Shown here piece by piece: positions 1-10,100 of a stretch of DNA of 64,000 bases (positions are counted from its first letter, which is position 1; each line of letters opens with the position of its first letter). The position numbers were made by a program, and so were the translations under genes. The stretch is from Myxococcus stipitatus DSM 14675 (GTDB taxonomy: Bacteria; Myxococcota; Myxococcia; Myxococcales; Myxococcaceae). The notes under the pieces are model-generated. The model was not told where the DNA came from, ran no database searches, and saw only the letters and a list, made by a program, of their open reading frames with translations. The stretch is taken from assembly GCF_000331735.1 (NCBI RefSeq), contig NC_020126.1, forward strand, positions 2,542,001 through 2,606,000, in the 5' to 3' direction.

Positions 1-2819
1 GCGCGGTCCGAGAAGACGAGCCACGGCAGGCCCTTCCTCGCGTCCGCCGCGGCGGACAGCAGCGGCGCGGACTCCTTCCACACCGGCAGGTAGAACCAGG
101 AGGCGAGGTCGGAGCGCTTCTCCAGGGAGCCTCGCTGCGCGCGCTTGCCCTGGCTGGGGGCGCGCATGTCCACCCAGTAGCGCTGACGCTCGAACGGGTA
201 GGTGGGCAGGGGCTCGCGGCGGCGCGTCTCCGCGGCGAAGTAGTCGGGCGTGGTGACGCCGAGCAGCCAGAGGTTGCCCAGCGTGCGCAGCAGGAACTCC
301 TGGCCCGGCGTCGCGTCTCCCGGCGCGGGCATGGTGGTCTGCATGGACTGGCCCGGCTGCTTGCGCGGGTGCCAGCGCGCGAGCGACTGGAGCGCCTTGC
401 CGGGGCCGACCTCGAGCAGCACGGCCTCCGGCTCCTTGAGCAGCTCCTCCACGCCGTCGGCGAAGCGCACGGCGCGGCGCAGGTGCTGGGCCCAGTAGTC
501 GGGGTCCGCGGCCTGCGCGGGCGTGAGCCAGGTGCCGGTGAGGTTGGAGATGATCTTCACCGTGGGCGCGGAGCGGCGCACCTTCGCCACGGCGTCGCGG
601 AACGGCGCGAGGATGGGCTCCATCATCGCGGAGTGGAACGCGTGCGAGGTCCGCAGCCGGCGGCACAGCACGTCCTTGGCGGCGAGCTGCTTCTCCAGCG
701 CGGCGATGTCCGCCTCGGCGCCGGACACCACGCACGAGGCGGTGGAGTTGGCCGCGGCGAGCTCCAGGCCCTGACCCAGCAGCGGCAGGAGGTCGCGCTC
801 CGCGAGCTGCACGGAGAGCATGGCGCCCGTGGGAAGGCTCTGCATGAGCCGGCCGCGCAGGGCGATGAGGTCCAGCGCGTCATCCAGCGAGAACACGCCG
901 GCCAGGCACGCGGCCACGTACTCGCCCACGCTGTGGCCAATCAGGGACTCCGGCTGGAGGCCCCAGGACATGAGCAGCTTCGCCGTCGCGTACTCGACGG
1001 CGAAGAGCGCGGGCTGGGTGAGGGCCGTCTGCTCCAGCTTCTTCGCGGCCTGCGCGTCGTCGGGGCTCGCGTCGAGGAGCAGCGGACGGAGGTCCAGGTC
1101 ATGGCGCTTCTTGAGCGCGCCCAGGCACGTGTCCAGCTCCTGGCGGAACACGGCCTCGGCCTTGTAGAGGGCGGACGCCATGCCGGGGTGCTGCGAGCCC
1201 TGGCCCGGGAACATGAACACGATGGGCCGGTTCACCGGCTCCTGGACGCGGGTGATGACGCGGTCCGGGGACAGCGTGGCGAGCGCGCTGGCCGCGTCCC
1301 GCGTGTCGCGGCACACCAGGTAGCGGCGGTGGTCGAACACCTTGCGGCCGGAGTGGAGCGTGTAGGCCACGTCCGCCAGGTCGAGCGTGGGGTTCTTCTG
1401 GAGGTGCTCGGCCAGCTGCGAGGTCATCACCTCGAGCGCCGCGTCGGAGCGGGCCGACAGCACCAGGAGCTGCAGGTCTCTCGACTGCGTGGTGGCCTGG
1501 CGCTCCGGAGCCTCCTCGAGCACGACGTGGGCGTTGGTGCCGCCCAGGCCGAAGGAGCTCACGCCCGCGCGCCGGGGGGCGGGCGCGTTCCAGTCGCTCA
1601 GCCGGGCGTTGACGTAGAAGGGGCTGCTGGCGAAGTCGATTTCGGGGTTGGGCTTCTCGAAGTGGAGGCTGGGCGGCAGCTGCTTGTGCTCCAGCGAGAG
1701 CACCGTCTTGATGAGTCCGGCGACTCCGGCGGCCGTGTCCAGGTGGCCGAGGTTGCCCTTCACCGCGCCGACGGCGCAGAAGCCCTTCTTGTCGGTGTCC
1801 CGACGGAAGGCCTGGGTGAGCGCGCGGATCTCGATCGGGTCGCCCATGGGGGTGCCCGTGCCGTGCGCCTCGAGGTAGGAGATGGAGTCCGCGCTGACGC
1901 CGGCGACGGCCTGGGCCAGGGAGATGACCTCCGCCTGTCCGTCCACGCTGGGCGCGGTGTAGCCGACCTTGTCGGAGCCGTCGTTGTTGAGCGCGCCGCC
2001 GCGAATCACAGCGTGGATGCGGTCCCCATCCGCGATGGCATCCGCCAGGCGCTTGAGCACCACCACGCCCGCGCCGCTGCCACCCACGGTGCCCTGGGCC
2101 TTGGCGTCGAAGGGACGGCAGTGGCCATCCGGCGAGCCGATGCCGCGCTCGTTGTAGAGGAAGCCCGTCTTCTGCGGCACGGTGATGGTGACGCCGCCGG
2201 CCAGGGCCATGTCGCACTGGTGGCTGAGCAGGCTCTGGCAGGCGTGAATCACCGCCACGAGCGACGTGGAGCACGCCGTCTGGACCGTCACCGCCGGGCC
2301 CTTGAGGTTCAGCTTGTAGGCGACGCGCGTGGCCAGGTGGTCGTTCTTGTTGTGGATGACGGCCTGGAACGCGCTCACCGTCCCCGTCAGGTGGCCCGCG
2401 GAGGAGAGGTTGTTGAGCAGGTAGCCGTTGGCGCCCGCGCCCGCGTACACGCCGATGGGCCCCTCGTAGCGCGAGGGGTCGTAACCGGACCGCTCCAGCG
2501 CCTCCCATGCGGCTTCCATGAAGATGCGCTGCTGCGGGTCGGTGATCTCCGCCTCGCGCGGGGAGAAGTCGAAGAAGCGCGCGTCGAAGAGCTCGATGCC
2601 CTCCAGGACGCCGCGGGCCTTGACGTACTTCGGGTCTCGAAGCTCCGCGGGGTCGATGACGGCCCGGTCAAGCTCCTCGTCCGAGAAGAACTTGATGGAC
2701 TCGACGCCTCCGCGGAGGTTCTGCCAGAACTCCTCGAGGGTGGTGGCCCCCGGGAACCGGCACGCCATGCCAATGATTGCAATCCCCTCGAGCTGCGTGG
2801 ACTCCTGCTCAACGCTCAT
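1..2819 (-). CDS. Type I polyketide synthase, KS-AT and start of a further domain (partial, C-terminus outside window)
   Basis: This PKS extends the chain delivered by the preceding NRPS module with a malonyl unit. It begins directly with a ketosynthase (about residues 10-430). The KS has the active-site Cys at residue 183 in TACSTS, then HGTGT and GNLGH. An acyltransferase follows (about 530-850) with the GHSVG Ser near residue 630. Its substrate motif is HAFH (about 727), the malonyl-CoA signature, not YASH. After the post-AT YWVD linker a stretch ending in WLVFSD resembles the structural half of a ketoreductase, so KR and ACP probably lie beyond the window. The frame is still open at base 1, with 939 codons visible. 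The ATG overlaps the stop of the upstream NRPS gene (ATGA), implying translational coupling. There is no N-terminal docking segment, since the KS starts within the first ten residues. Confidence 0.95.
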   Translation of the reverse strand, partial: MSVEQESTQLEGIAIIGMACRFPGATTLEEFWQNLRGGVESIKFFSDEELDRAVIDPAELRDPKYVKARGVLEGIELFDARFFDFSPREAEITDPQQRIFMEAAWEALERSGYDPSRYEGPIGVYAGAGANGYLLNNLSSAGHLTGTVSAFQAVIHNKNDHLATRVAYKLNLKGPAVTVQTACSTSLVAVIHACQSLLSHQCDMALAGGVTITVPQKTGFLYNERGIGSPDGHCRPFDAKAQGTVGGSGAGVVVLKRLADAIADGDRIHAVIRGGALNNDGSDKVGYTAPSVDGQAEVISLAQAVAGVSADSISYLEAHGTGTPMGDPIEIRALTQAFRRDTDKKGFCAVGAVKGNLGHLDTAAGVAGLIKTVLSLEHKQLPPSLHFEKPNPEIDFASSPFYVNARLSDWNAPAPRRAGVSSFGLGGTNAHVVLEEAPERQATTQSRDLQLLVLSARSDAALEVMTSQLAEHLQKNPTLDLADVAYTLHSGRKVFDHRRYLVCRDTRDAASALATLSPDRVITRVQEPVNRPIVFMFPGQGSQHPGMASALYKAEAVFRQELDTCLGALKKRHDLDLRPLLLDASPDDAQAAKKLEQTALTQPALFAVEYATAKLLMSWGLQPESLIGHSVGEYVAACLAGVFSLDDALDLIALRGRLMQSLPTGAMLSVQLAERDLLPLLGQGLELAAANSTASCVVSGAEADIAALEKQLAAKDVLCRRLRTSHAFHSAMMEPILAPFRDAVAKVRRSAPTVKIISNLTGTWLTPAQAADPDYWAQHLRRAVRFADGVEELLKEPEAVLLEVGPGKALQSLARWHPRKQPGQSMQTTMPAPGDATPGQEFLLRTLGNLWLLGVTTPDYFAAETRRREPLPTYPFERQRYWVDMRAPSQGKRAQRGSLEKRSDLASWFYLPVWKESAPLLSAAADARKGLPWLVFSDR

Positions 2820-5800
2820 CGCTTCACCCGTCCTGCCTTGATGGCCTGTGCCTGTTGCTGCATCGCCTGGCGCTGCTTGCGCGCGCGCTCGTCCTGGACT
2901 TCCCGCGAACGTGCGCCCGCTTCCGGCTGCTGTGTCTGCTGGAGGTACTTCGAGAGCGACGCGACGGTGGGGTGCTGGAAGAGCTCCACCATGGAGAGCC
3001 TCCGTCCGAACGCCGCCGAGAGCTTCTCGTGGACCTGGACCATGAGGAGCGAGTGCCCCCCGAGGTCGAAGAAGTTGCTGTGCAGTCCGACGCGGTCGAC
3101 CTTGAGGGCCTCGCGCCAGATGTCCGCGATGGTCGACTCCACGGCCGTGCCGGGAGCGATGTACGGCGCCGCGTCCGCGAGGACGGCCTTGGGGTCCGGC
3201 AGCGCCGCGCGGTCCAGCTTGCCGTTGCGCGTGAGCGGCATCCGGTCCAGCGGCACGAGCGCCGAGGGGACCATGTACTCGGGCAGCATCTCGCGCAGGA
3301 AGCCCCGCAGCTGGGTGGCCAGCTCGCGCCCCGCGCCCTCCGAGCCCGCGGGCAGTCCGCGCCGAGGCACGAAGTAACCGGCCAGGTGCGCGTCGCCCGC
3401 CGCCGTCTCGCGCACCACCACCACCGTCTCGCCGACCTCGGGGTGGACGCGCATGAGCGACTCGATTTCGCCCAGCTCGATGCGGAAGCCGCGCAGCTTC
3501 ACCTGGTGGTCGGCGCGGCCCAGGAAGTCGACGCGGCCGTCCTCGCGGAAGCGGCCCAGGTCGCCCGTGCGGTAGAGCCGCGCACCGGGAGCCACGCCGA
3601 AGGGGTCCGGCACGAAGCGCTCCGCCGTCAGCTCCGGTGCGCTCGCGTAGCCCCGGCCCACACCCGCGCCGCCGATGAAGAGCTCTCCCACCGCGCCCAC
3701 CGGCACGGGCCGCTGGTTCCGGTCGAGCAGGTGCACGCGCATGTTGCCCAGCGGCCCGCCGATGGTCGGCTCCAGCGACTCGTGGGCCGCGCAGGCCGTC
3801 GCATCCACCGTGCACTCGGTGGGGCCGTAGACGTTGACGAAGCGCGTGCGCTCGCGCCGCGCCAGCTCCGTCCAGGTGCGCGGGTCGATGGCCTCGCCGC
3901 CCACCAGCACCAGCGAGGGCGAGCTCTCCGGGTCGCTGCCCAGGCCCTTCGCCACCAGGGGCACGAGCAGGGAGGGCGTGCAGTCCAGCACGTCCAGGCG
4001 GTGCGTGCGGACGTACTCACACAGCCGTCCGGCGTCGGGGCGCACCTCCTCCGGGATGATGTGGAGCGTGTGGCCGTGCAGCAGCTGAATCCACTGCTTC
4101 ACCGAGGCGTCGAAGACGAGCGGCGCGTTGACGCTCACGCGCAGGCCGGGGCCTCGATTGCCGTAGACCGCCTCCTGGAGCGCCGCGGCCAGGTTCACCA
4201 CGGAGCGGTGCTGAATCATCACGCCCTTGGGGCGCCCCGTGGAGCCGGAGGTGAAGAGGACGTAGGCCAGGTGGTCCGGACCCACGAGCGGCTCGGGCGC
4301 CGTGTCCTGTTCGCGCGCGATGTCCCCGGCGTCGGCATCCAGCCGGATGAGCCGGGTGAGTCCCTCCGGCAGGAGCGCGCCGAGCGGGGTGCTCGTCACC
4401 AGGAAGGGCGCGTCGGACTGCGTGAGGATGGAGGCGAGGCGCTCGCGCGGGTACATCGCGTCCATGGGCACGTAGGCGGCGCCGGCCTTGAGGATGCCGA
4501 AGAGGCCCACCATCGCGTCCACGGAGCGCTCCAGCAGCAGCCCCACGCGCGTCTCCGGACCCACGCCGATGCGGCGCAGGTGCCGGGCGAGCTGGTTGGC
4601 CCGCGCGCTCAGCTCCGCGAAGGTGAGCCGCTGGTCCTCGAAGACCACCGCCACCGCGCCGGGCGTCCGCTGGGTCTGCTCGTCCAGCAGCTCGTGGATG
4701 CAGCGGGCGGGGGGACGTGCGCGCTCCGTGTGGTTGAAGCCCGCGAGCTGCCGCAGCTCGCGCTCGCCCATGAGGGGCAGCGTGTCCAGCGTCTCGTCGG
4801 AGGCGGAGGCCGCGGAGCCCAGGAGGGTCTCCAGCCGCTCCAGGAGCCGGGTGGCCTCCGAGTCCGTGTACGCGCTCGCATCGTGTTGGAGCTGGAGCTC
4901 CAGGCTCGCCCCGCGCTGGAGGGCGGCGAGCTTCAGCTCGAAGCGCTCCGTGCGGGACTCCAGCCGGTGGACCCGGACGGTGAGGCCGCCCTCGGAAATC
5001 TCAGCGGGCCAGGCGAGGTGCTCGAAGGCGAAGGGGAAGTGACGGGGCTTGCCGTCCTGCCCCTGCATCGACCGCGAGGCGTCGAAGTACTCCTGCCACT
5101 CGACGCCCTCCTGCATCGCGCGGGCGACGCTGCGCGCGAAGTCGACGAAGCGCGAGCGCTCCGGGTATTCGGCCGCGAGGGGAACGAAGCGCTCGAAGTG
5201 GCCCGCCGCATCCGCGAGCCCCTCGTACGTCCGGCCCTCGTAGCGCACCGCCACGGTCCACTCGGAGCGGCCGGAGAGGCGGCCCAGCAGCGTCTGCCAG
5301 GCGGCGAGGAGGAAGGCCGGCACCGGCACGTCGAGGCGGCCCGCGGCGGCCTCCACGGCGCTCCGCGTGGACGCGGAGAGGGTGACGTGTACGTGCCGGG
5401 GCTGGAAGGGCTGCGCGCCCGGCGCGGACCGGCGCGTGGGCAGCGCGGCCGCGAGCGGGGCGGAGAGGTCCCGGTCCTGCCAGTGGCGTCGTCCCGCGGC
5501 GGTGTCCTCGGACTCGAGGACCTCGTTGAAGACCTCGGAGACGTCCGCGTACTGCACGTCGGCCGAGGACACCGGGCCGCCGTTGGCGCGAGCGGCGTGG
5601 ACCTGGGCCAGCTCCCGGGCCACGAGTCCCAGCGTGCTCGCGTCCGCGTTGAGCGCGGGGAGGTCCATCACGAGCAGGTGCTGGTGGGGCGTGACGGTGG
5701 CGAGGTGGAGCGCCGAGGCCCGCTCGAACGCGGTGAGGTCCGCCTCCGTGGCGGAGAAGAGCGCGTCGAGCTTCGCGGCGCGCTCCGCCTCGGAGAGCCC

Positions 5801-6070
5801 GCTCCAGTCGTGTCGCGTGAGCAGGGACGCGGGGACATTCCCCGGTGCCTGGATGGCGGTGCTCGTGCCGGTGAGCGGGTGGTACGTGGTCCGCAGGATT
5901 TCGTGGCGGCCCAGGAGCTCGCGCACGGTGTGCTCGAGGCTCGCCGCGTCGACGGTGCCCTCGAGCTCGAGGACGCAGCGGGCCCGATAGGCCCAGGCGG
6001 GTCCCTCTCTCAGGAGAGACCACAGCCGTAGTTGTTGCGGCGAGAGCCGGAAGCCGGAAGGCGAGGTCAC
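2816..6070 (-). CDS. NRPS: non-canonical C-like (interface-type) domain - A (Glu code) - PCP
   Basis: This NRPS module activates and tethers one amino acid, about 1084 aa in all. The N-terminal domain (about 8-450) has the condensation fold (SPQQLRLW, RHEILRT) but lacks HHxxxDG. Residues 137-145 read LPALNADAS at that site, so it should not form peptide bonds. The A domain (about 490-960) has SGSTGRPKG, YRTGD and NGKLDR. Its specificity residues read DAKDLGVVDK, a published glutamate code. The PCP has Ser1007 in LGGHSL. A Gln/Arg-rich helical tail may dock onto the PKS. I chose the GTG at 6070 because AAGGAG lies 6 nt upstream. The earlier in-frame start at 6163 would overlap the dioxygenase gene. 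The active C domain needed for this module is at the end of the FAAL-ACP-C protein. Together with the adjacent TauD enzyme, this suggests the dead C domain is an interface domain recruiting a hydroxylase (inference). Confidence 0.93.
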   Translation of the reverse strand: MTSPSGFRLSPQQLRLWSLLREGPAWAYRARCVLELEGTVDAASLEHTVRELLGRHEILRTTYHPLTGTSTAIQAPGNVPASLLTRHDWSGLSEAERAAKLDALFSATEADLTAFERASALHLATVTPHQHLLVMDLPALNADASTLGLVARELAQVHAARANGGPVSSADVQYADVSEVFNEVLESEDTAAGRRHWQDRDLSAPLAAALPTRRSAPGAQPFQPRHVHVTLSASTRSAVEAAAGRLDVPVPAFLLAAWQTLLGRLSGRSEWTVAVRYEGRTYEGLADAAGHFERFVPLAAEYPERSRFVDFARSVARAMQEGVEWQEYFDASRSMQGQDGKPRHFPFAFEHLAWPAEISEGGLTVRVHRLESRTERFELKLAALQRGASLELQLQHDASAYTDSEATRLLERLETLLGSAASASDETLDTLPLMGERELRQLAGFNHTERARPPARCIHELLDEQTQRTPGAVAVVFEDQRLTFAELSARANQLARHLRRIGVGPETRVGLLLERSVDAMVGLFGILKAGAAYVPMDAMYPRERLASILTQSDAPFLVTSTPLGALLPEGLTRLIRLDADAGDIAREQDTAPEPLVGPDHLAYVLFTSGSTGRPKGVMIQHRSVVNLAAALQEAVYGNRGPGLRVSVNAPLVFDASVKQWIQLLHGHTLHIIPEEVRPDAGRLCEYVRTHRLDVLDCTPSLLVPLVAKGLGSDPESSPSLVLVGGEAIDPRTWTELARRERTRFVNVYGPTECTVDATACAAHESLEPTIGGPLGNMRVHLLDRNQRPVPVGAVGELFIGGAGVGRGYASAPELTAERFVPDPFGVAPGARLYRTGDLGRFREDGRVDFLGRADHQVKLRGFRIELGEIESLMRVHPEVGETVVVVRETAAGDAHLAGYFVPRRGLPAGSEGAGRELATQLRGFLREMLPEYMVPSALVPLDRMPLTRNGKLDRAALPDPKAVLADAAPYIAPGTAVESTIADIWREALKVDRVGLHSNFFDLGGHSLLMVQVHEKLSAAFGRRLSMVELFQHPTVASLSKYLQQTQQPEAGARSREVQDERARKQRQAMQQQAQAIKAGRVKR

Positions 6071-6076
6071 GGACAA

Positions 6077-6082
6077 CTCCTT
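6077..6082 (-). promoter_or_regulatory. Ribosome binding site fixing the GTG start of the Glu-module NRPS
   Basis: AAGGAG on the minus strand lies 6 nt before the GTG at 6070. It decides between this start and an upstream one inside the dioxygenase gene. Confidence 0.7.
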
Positions 6083-6117
6083 GGGGGTGTGGAAGGAGGA
6101 AGCGCGGTGTCGCGTGG

Positions 6118-7185
6118 CTAGGAGGCGTCCGGGCCAGGCGTCACACCGGGCATGGCGTCCCACTCGAGGAGCGCGGCCATCCCCGCGAGAATCAGCCGGG
6201 GACCCACGAATGAGGAGCGCGCATGCGCGGCCAGCGTGTTCTCGACGAGGAGCGCGTCGCCTCGCTCCCAGGGGAAGCTCACCTGCTCCGCCTCGTACGC
6301 GGCGCGCAGCGTCTCCACCACCTCCGGCTCGATGGGCGAGCCGTCGCCGTAGTACGTGTTGTTCGGCAGGTTCTCCTCGCCGAACTCCGCGAGCAGCGCC
6401 GCGCCGACCTCACGCGGCAGCGTCGAGACATGGAAGAACGTGGCGTGGTTGAACCACGTGGCCTCGCCCGTCACGGGGTGCCGCGCGGCCGCGCGACGCA
6501 CCTGGCGCGTGCGCAGCCGGTTGCCCTCGCGCCACTCGAACTCGATGCCGTGGCTCCGGCAGTACGCCTCGACGGTGGCGGGGTCGTCCGTCTGGAAGGC
6601 CGTCTGCCACGTGAGGCCGAAGTTGCTCCCGAAGTTGCGGACGTACGTGTAGCCCTTCTCCAGGAACCGGGCCCGAATCGCCGCGGGGATGCGCGCGAAG
6701 ACGCGGCGCGTGTCGGCCAGCGGCGTCTCGCCTCCGGACTGCGACGGCGTCACGCAGCAGAAGTAGAGGTGCCGGGGGAAGGCCAGGTTGTAGGACTGCT
6801 CGCTGTGCGGGAAGATCCGCTCGCTCGGCGGATGGTCCGTGGACGTGTAGATGTTCCCGCTGACCTGGGAGCGCGGCGAGGAGCGCTCCTCGTAGGGCAG
6901 CGCCGACTCGGAGATGCCCTGGATGAGGCGGTTCATCGCCTCCGGGGAGTGGATGCCGAACCCCCGGAACAGGATGGCGCCATGTCGATGCAGCTGTGCC
7001 TCGATGACGGGACGGTGGGCGCGCGCCCACTCGGCCAGGTCGATGCCCGGCAGCGTGGGCCGGGCGAGGCGGGGCAGGCTGACGCCAGGAGACAGCTCCT
7101 CGAAGCTCACCCACGGCTCGGAAGACGTGTCGACTTGCCGCCTCTTGCCGAGGGGCAGCTCCTTCTTCTTGGACGTGCTGGTCAT
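6118..7185 (-). CDS. TauD/SyrP-type Fe(II)/2-oxoglutarate dioxygenase, probable amino-acid beta-hydroxylase
   Basis: This 355-aa protein of the TauD/TfdA family should use Fe(II), O2 and 2-oxoglutarate to hydroxylate a substrate. The iron-binding facial triad is visible as His127-x-Glu129 (FPHSEQ) and distal His321 (LAAHAR). The 2-oxoglutarate-binding Arg follows in the GPR motif. The H-x-E form, where TauD itself has H-x-D, is typical of SyrP-like enzymes that hydroxylate carrier-bound amino acids in NRPS pathways. The gene lies between FAAL-ACP-C and the Glu-activating module. Its ATG is one base after the upstream stop (TGACATG), so it is co-translated with them. The likely substrate is PCP-bound Glu, giving hydroxyglutamate, but this is inferred from context only. 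A free amino acid or the acyl chain are alternatives. Confidence 0.88.
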   Translation of the reverse strand: MTSTSKKKELPLGKRRQVDTSSEPWVSFEELSPGVSLPRLARPTLPGIDLAEWARAHRPVIEAQLHRHGAILFRGFGIHSPEAMNRLIQGISESALPYEERSSPRSQVSGNIYTSTDHPPSERIFPHSEQSYNLAFPRHLYFCCVTPSQSGGETPLADTRRVFARIPAAIRARFLEKGYTYVRNFGSNFGLTWQTAFQTDDPATVEAYCRSHGIEFEWREGNRLRTRQVRRAAARHPVTGEATWFNHATFFHVSTLPREVGAALLAEFGEENLPNNTYYGDGSPIEPEVVETLRAAYEAEQVSFPWERGDALLVENTLAAHARSSFVGPRLILAGMAALLEWDAMPGVTPGPDAS

Positions 7186-7186
7186 G

Positions 7187-10100
7187 TCAGTTCTCGGACT
7201 TTCGGCGGGTGTTGCGGAACTTCTCCGAGCGGACCGCCTTCAGCGCTTCCGCCTGGGCCGCCTGCCGCCGCCGCTCCTGCTCGGAGATGACGCCGCGAAG
7301 CTCCGCGAGGGTGACGTGGGGCTGCTCGGCCACCGCTGACAGCACGGCCCCGTAGGCGTCCGCCAGGCGCGACATGGTGACGGCGTCGAACAGGGCGGTG
7401 CTGTAGCGCAGCACGCCGCCGAGCCCTCCCGCGCTCTCGGAGAGGAGGACGGACAGGTCGAAGGGCGAGCCCCCGTCGTCGACCTCCAGGATGCGCAGGG
7501 AGAGCCCGGGGAGCACGAGCTTGGGCAGCGGCGCGTTCTCCAGGACGAACATCACCTGGAACAGCGGGTTGTAGCGGGGGTCTCTCGGAGGCCGCAGCGT
7601 CTCCACCAGCTTGTCGAAGGGCAGGTGCGGATGCGCGTAGGCGCCCAGCGCCAGCTCCCGCACGCGCCCCAGGAGCTGCTGGAACGTGGGGTTGCCGGAG
7701 AGGTCCGCGCGCAGCACGAGCTGGTTCACGAAGAGCCCGATGAGCCCCTGCGCCTTCGCGTGCTCGCGGTTGGCCACGTCCGTGCCGACGACGACGTCCT
7801 CGCGGCCCGTGCGCTCGTGGAGCGTCACGAGGAAGCCCGCGAGCAGCGTCATGTAGAGCGTGGCGCCCTCCGCCTGCCCCAGTGCCTTGAGCGACGAGGT
7901 GAGCGTGGGCGAGAACTCCAGGTGATGCCGCGCGCCCAGGAAGCTCTGGCTCGCGGGCCGAGGCCGGTCCGTGGGCAGCTCCAGCAGCGCGGGCGCGCCG
8001 GTGAGCTGGGACTTCCACCACGCGGCCTCGGACTCCAGGCCACCGGACTCCAGCCAGCGGCGCTGCCACACGGCGTAGTCCGCGTACTGGAGCGGCATGG
8101 CGGGAAGGGGGGACGGCTTGCCCTCGACGAAGGCGGCGTAGAGCGCGCCCAGCTCGCGGACGAGCACCCCCATGGACCACCCGTCCGAGACGATGTGGTG
8201 GATGTTGAGCAGCAGGTGGTGCCGCTCCGCGCTCATCCGCAGCAGCCGCACGCGCACGAGCGGCCCGGTGGTCAGGTCGAACATGCGCCGGGCCTCCTCG
8301 GCGGTGAGGCGGGCGACCGCCGCCGCGTGCTCCGCCTCGGGCATCCCCGACAGGTCGATGACCGCGTCCGCCGAGGCGAAGGGGTCGGCCGTGGCCGGGG
8401 AGTCCGTGGGCGCAATCACCTGCACCCGCCGGCCGTCGACCCAGGGATAGCGGGCCCGGAGCGCCTCGTGGCGCGCCAGGATGGTGGAGAGGCTGCGTCC
8501 GAGCGCCCCGAGGTCCAGGCGCCCTTCCAGCAGCACCGACACGGGGATGTTGTAGGCGGAGTTCCCCGAGGAGAGCTGGTCCAGGAAGAGCAGCCGCTCC
8601 TGCGCGAAGGAGAGCGGGACGTGGGCGCCGCGCGCCACGGGCTCCAGGGGCGGCAGCGTGGAGGTGGGCGCGTCGAGCTCCTCCAGCACCTTCTGGGTGA
8701 GCTGCCGCAGGCCCGCGCCATCGAGCAGGACGGCGACGGGCAGGCTCACGCCCAGCCCGTCCTCCAGCGCGCTCTTGAGCTCGATGGAGTGCATCGAGTC
8801 CAGGCCGAACGCGGCGAGAGGCCGGTCCGCGTCCAGCGAGGAGGGCGCGACATCGAGCGCGCGGGAGACCAGGTGGCGCAGGTGCTCGGCGAGCAGCCGG
8901 GGACGCTCCTCGCGCGGGGCGGCGAGCAGCACCTCGCGACTCAGGACGGGAAGCTCGGCGGCGGGCTCCGAGGCCGCGACGTGCTCCGAGGCGTCGCTCC
9001 GGGTGATGACCTCCAGCTCCCCCCCCAGGTACATGGCGCGGCACGCGCGGCGCTGAATCTTCCCGCTGGACGTCTTGGGGATGCTGCCGGGCGCGATGAG
9101 GGCGACGCCGTGCAGGTGCACCTCGTGCTTCTGCGCGAGCACCTGCCGCAGCGCATCGACCAGGGCGTCGGGCTCCGGCAGCTTGCCGGGGTCCACCTCG
9201 TGGACGAGCACCAGGCGCTCCTCGCCGCCCGTGTCCACGGAGAACGCCGCGCAGCAGCCGGGGCGAAGGGCGGGGTGGAGTCCCTCGAGGCTCCGCTCGA
9301 GGTCCTGCGGATACAGGTTGCGGCCTCGGAGGATGATGAGGTCCTTGATGCGGCCGGTGACGAACAGCTCACCGTCTCGCAGGAACCCCAGGTCTCCGGT
9401 GCGCAGCCAGGCGCCCGCGCCGGTGTCGCCCCGGCGGGCCCGGAAGGTGTGCTCGCTCAGCTCCGGCTGTCGCCAGTAGCCCTGCGCGACGCTCTGGCCG
9501 CTGACCCAGATTTCCCCCACGCGGCCCGGCGGCACGGGCACGCCGGAGTCGGGGTCGGCGATGAGCAACTCCTGGTCCAGCACGCTCACGCCGCAGCCCA
9601 CGTGCGGCTGCGCCTCGTCGCTCGGCGGCGCTTCGGCGGAGACCTCCACGGCGTCGCCCTTGAGCAGCGCGGCCTGCTCGAACGTCCGCACCACGGGCAG
9701 CGCGGACTTGCGGCCGCCGGAGGAGATCAACGTCCCTTCGGCCAGGCCGTAGCAGGGGTAGAACGCCTCCTTGCGGAAGCCGCTCGGCGCGAACAGCTCC
9801 GCGAAGCGGGTGAGGGTGTCGGCGCGCACGGGCTCCGCGCCGTTGAAGGCCACGTCCCAGCAGCTCAGGTCCAGGGCCGCGCGCTGCTCGGGCGTCGTCT
9901 TGCGCAGGCAGAGGTCGAAGGCGAAATTGGGCCCGCCGCTCGTGGTGCCTCGGTGCCGGGAGATGGCCTGCAGCCAGCGCAGCGGCTTGCGCAGGAAGTC
10001 CAACGGCGACATGAGCACGACGGGGAAGCCGCCCGCGAGCGGCTGGAGCACCCCGCCGATGAGGCCCATGTCGTGGTAGGGCGGCAGCCAGATGACGCCC

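Noticed and set aside
369-6031. Very long plus-strand open frames opposite the PKS and Glu-module NRPS genes
   Set aside because: They encode Arg/Gly/Val-rich sequences with no domain signal and mirror the high-GC third-position bias of the real minus-strand genes.
6071-6163. Upstream start at 6163 for the Glu-module NRPS
   Set aside because: It would overlap the dioxygenase gene and precede a good AAGGAG-6-GTG start. The extra residues do not look like part of a C-type domain.
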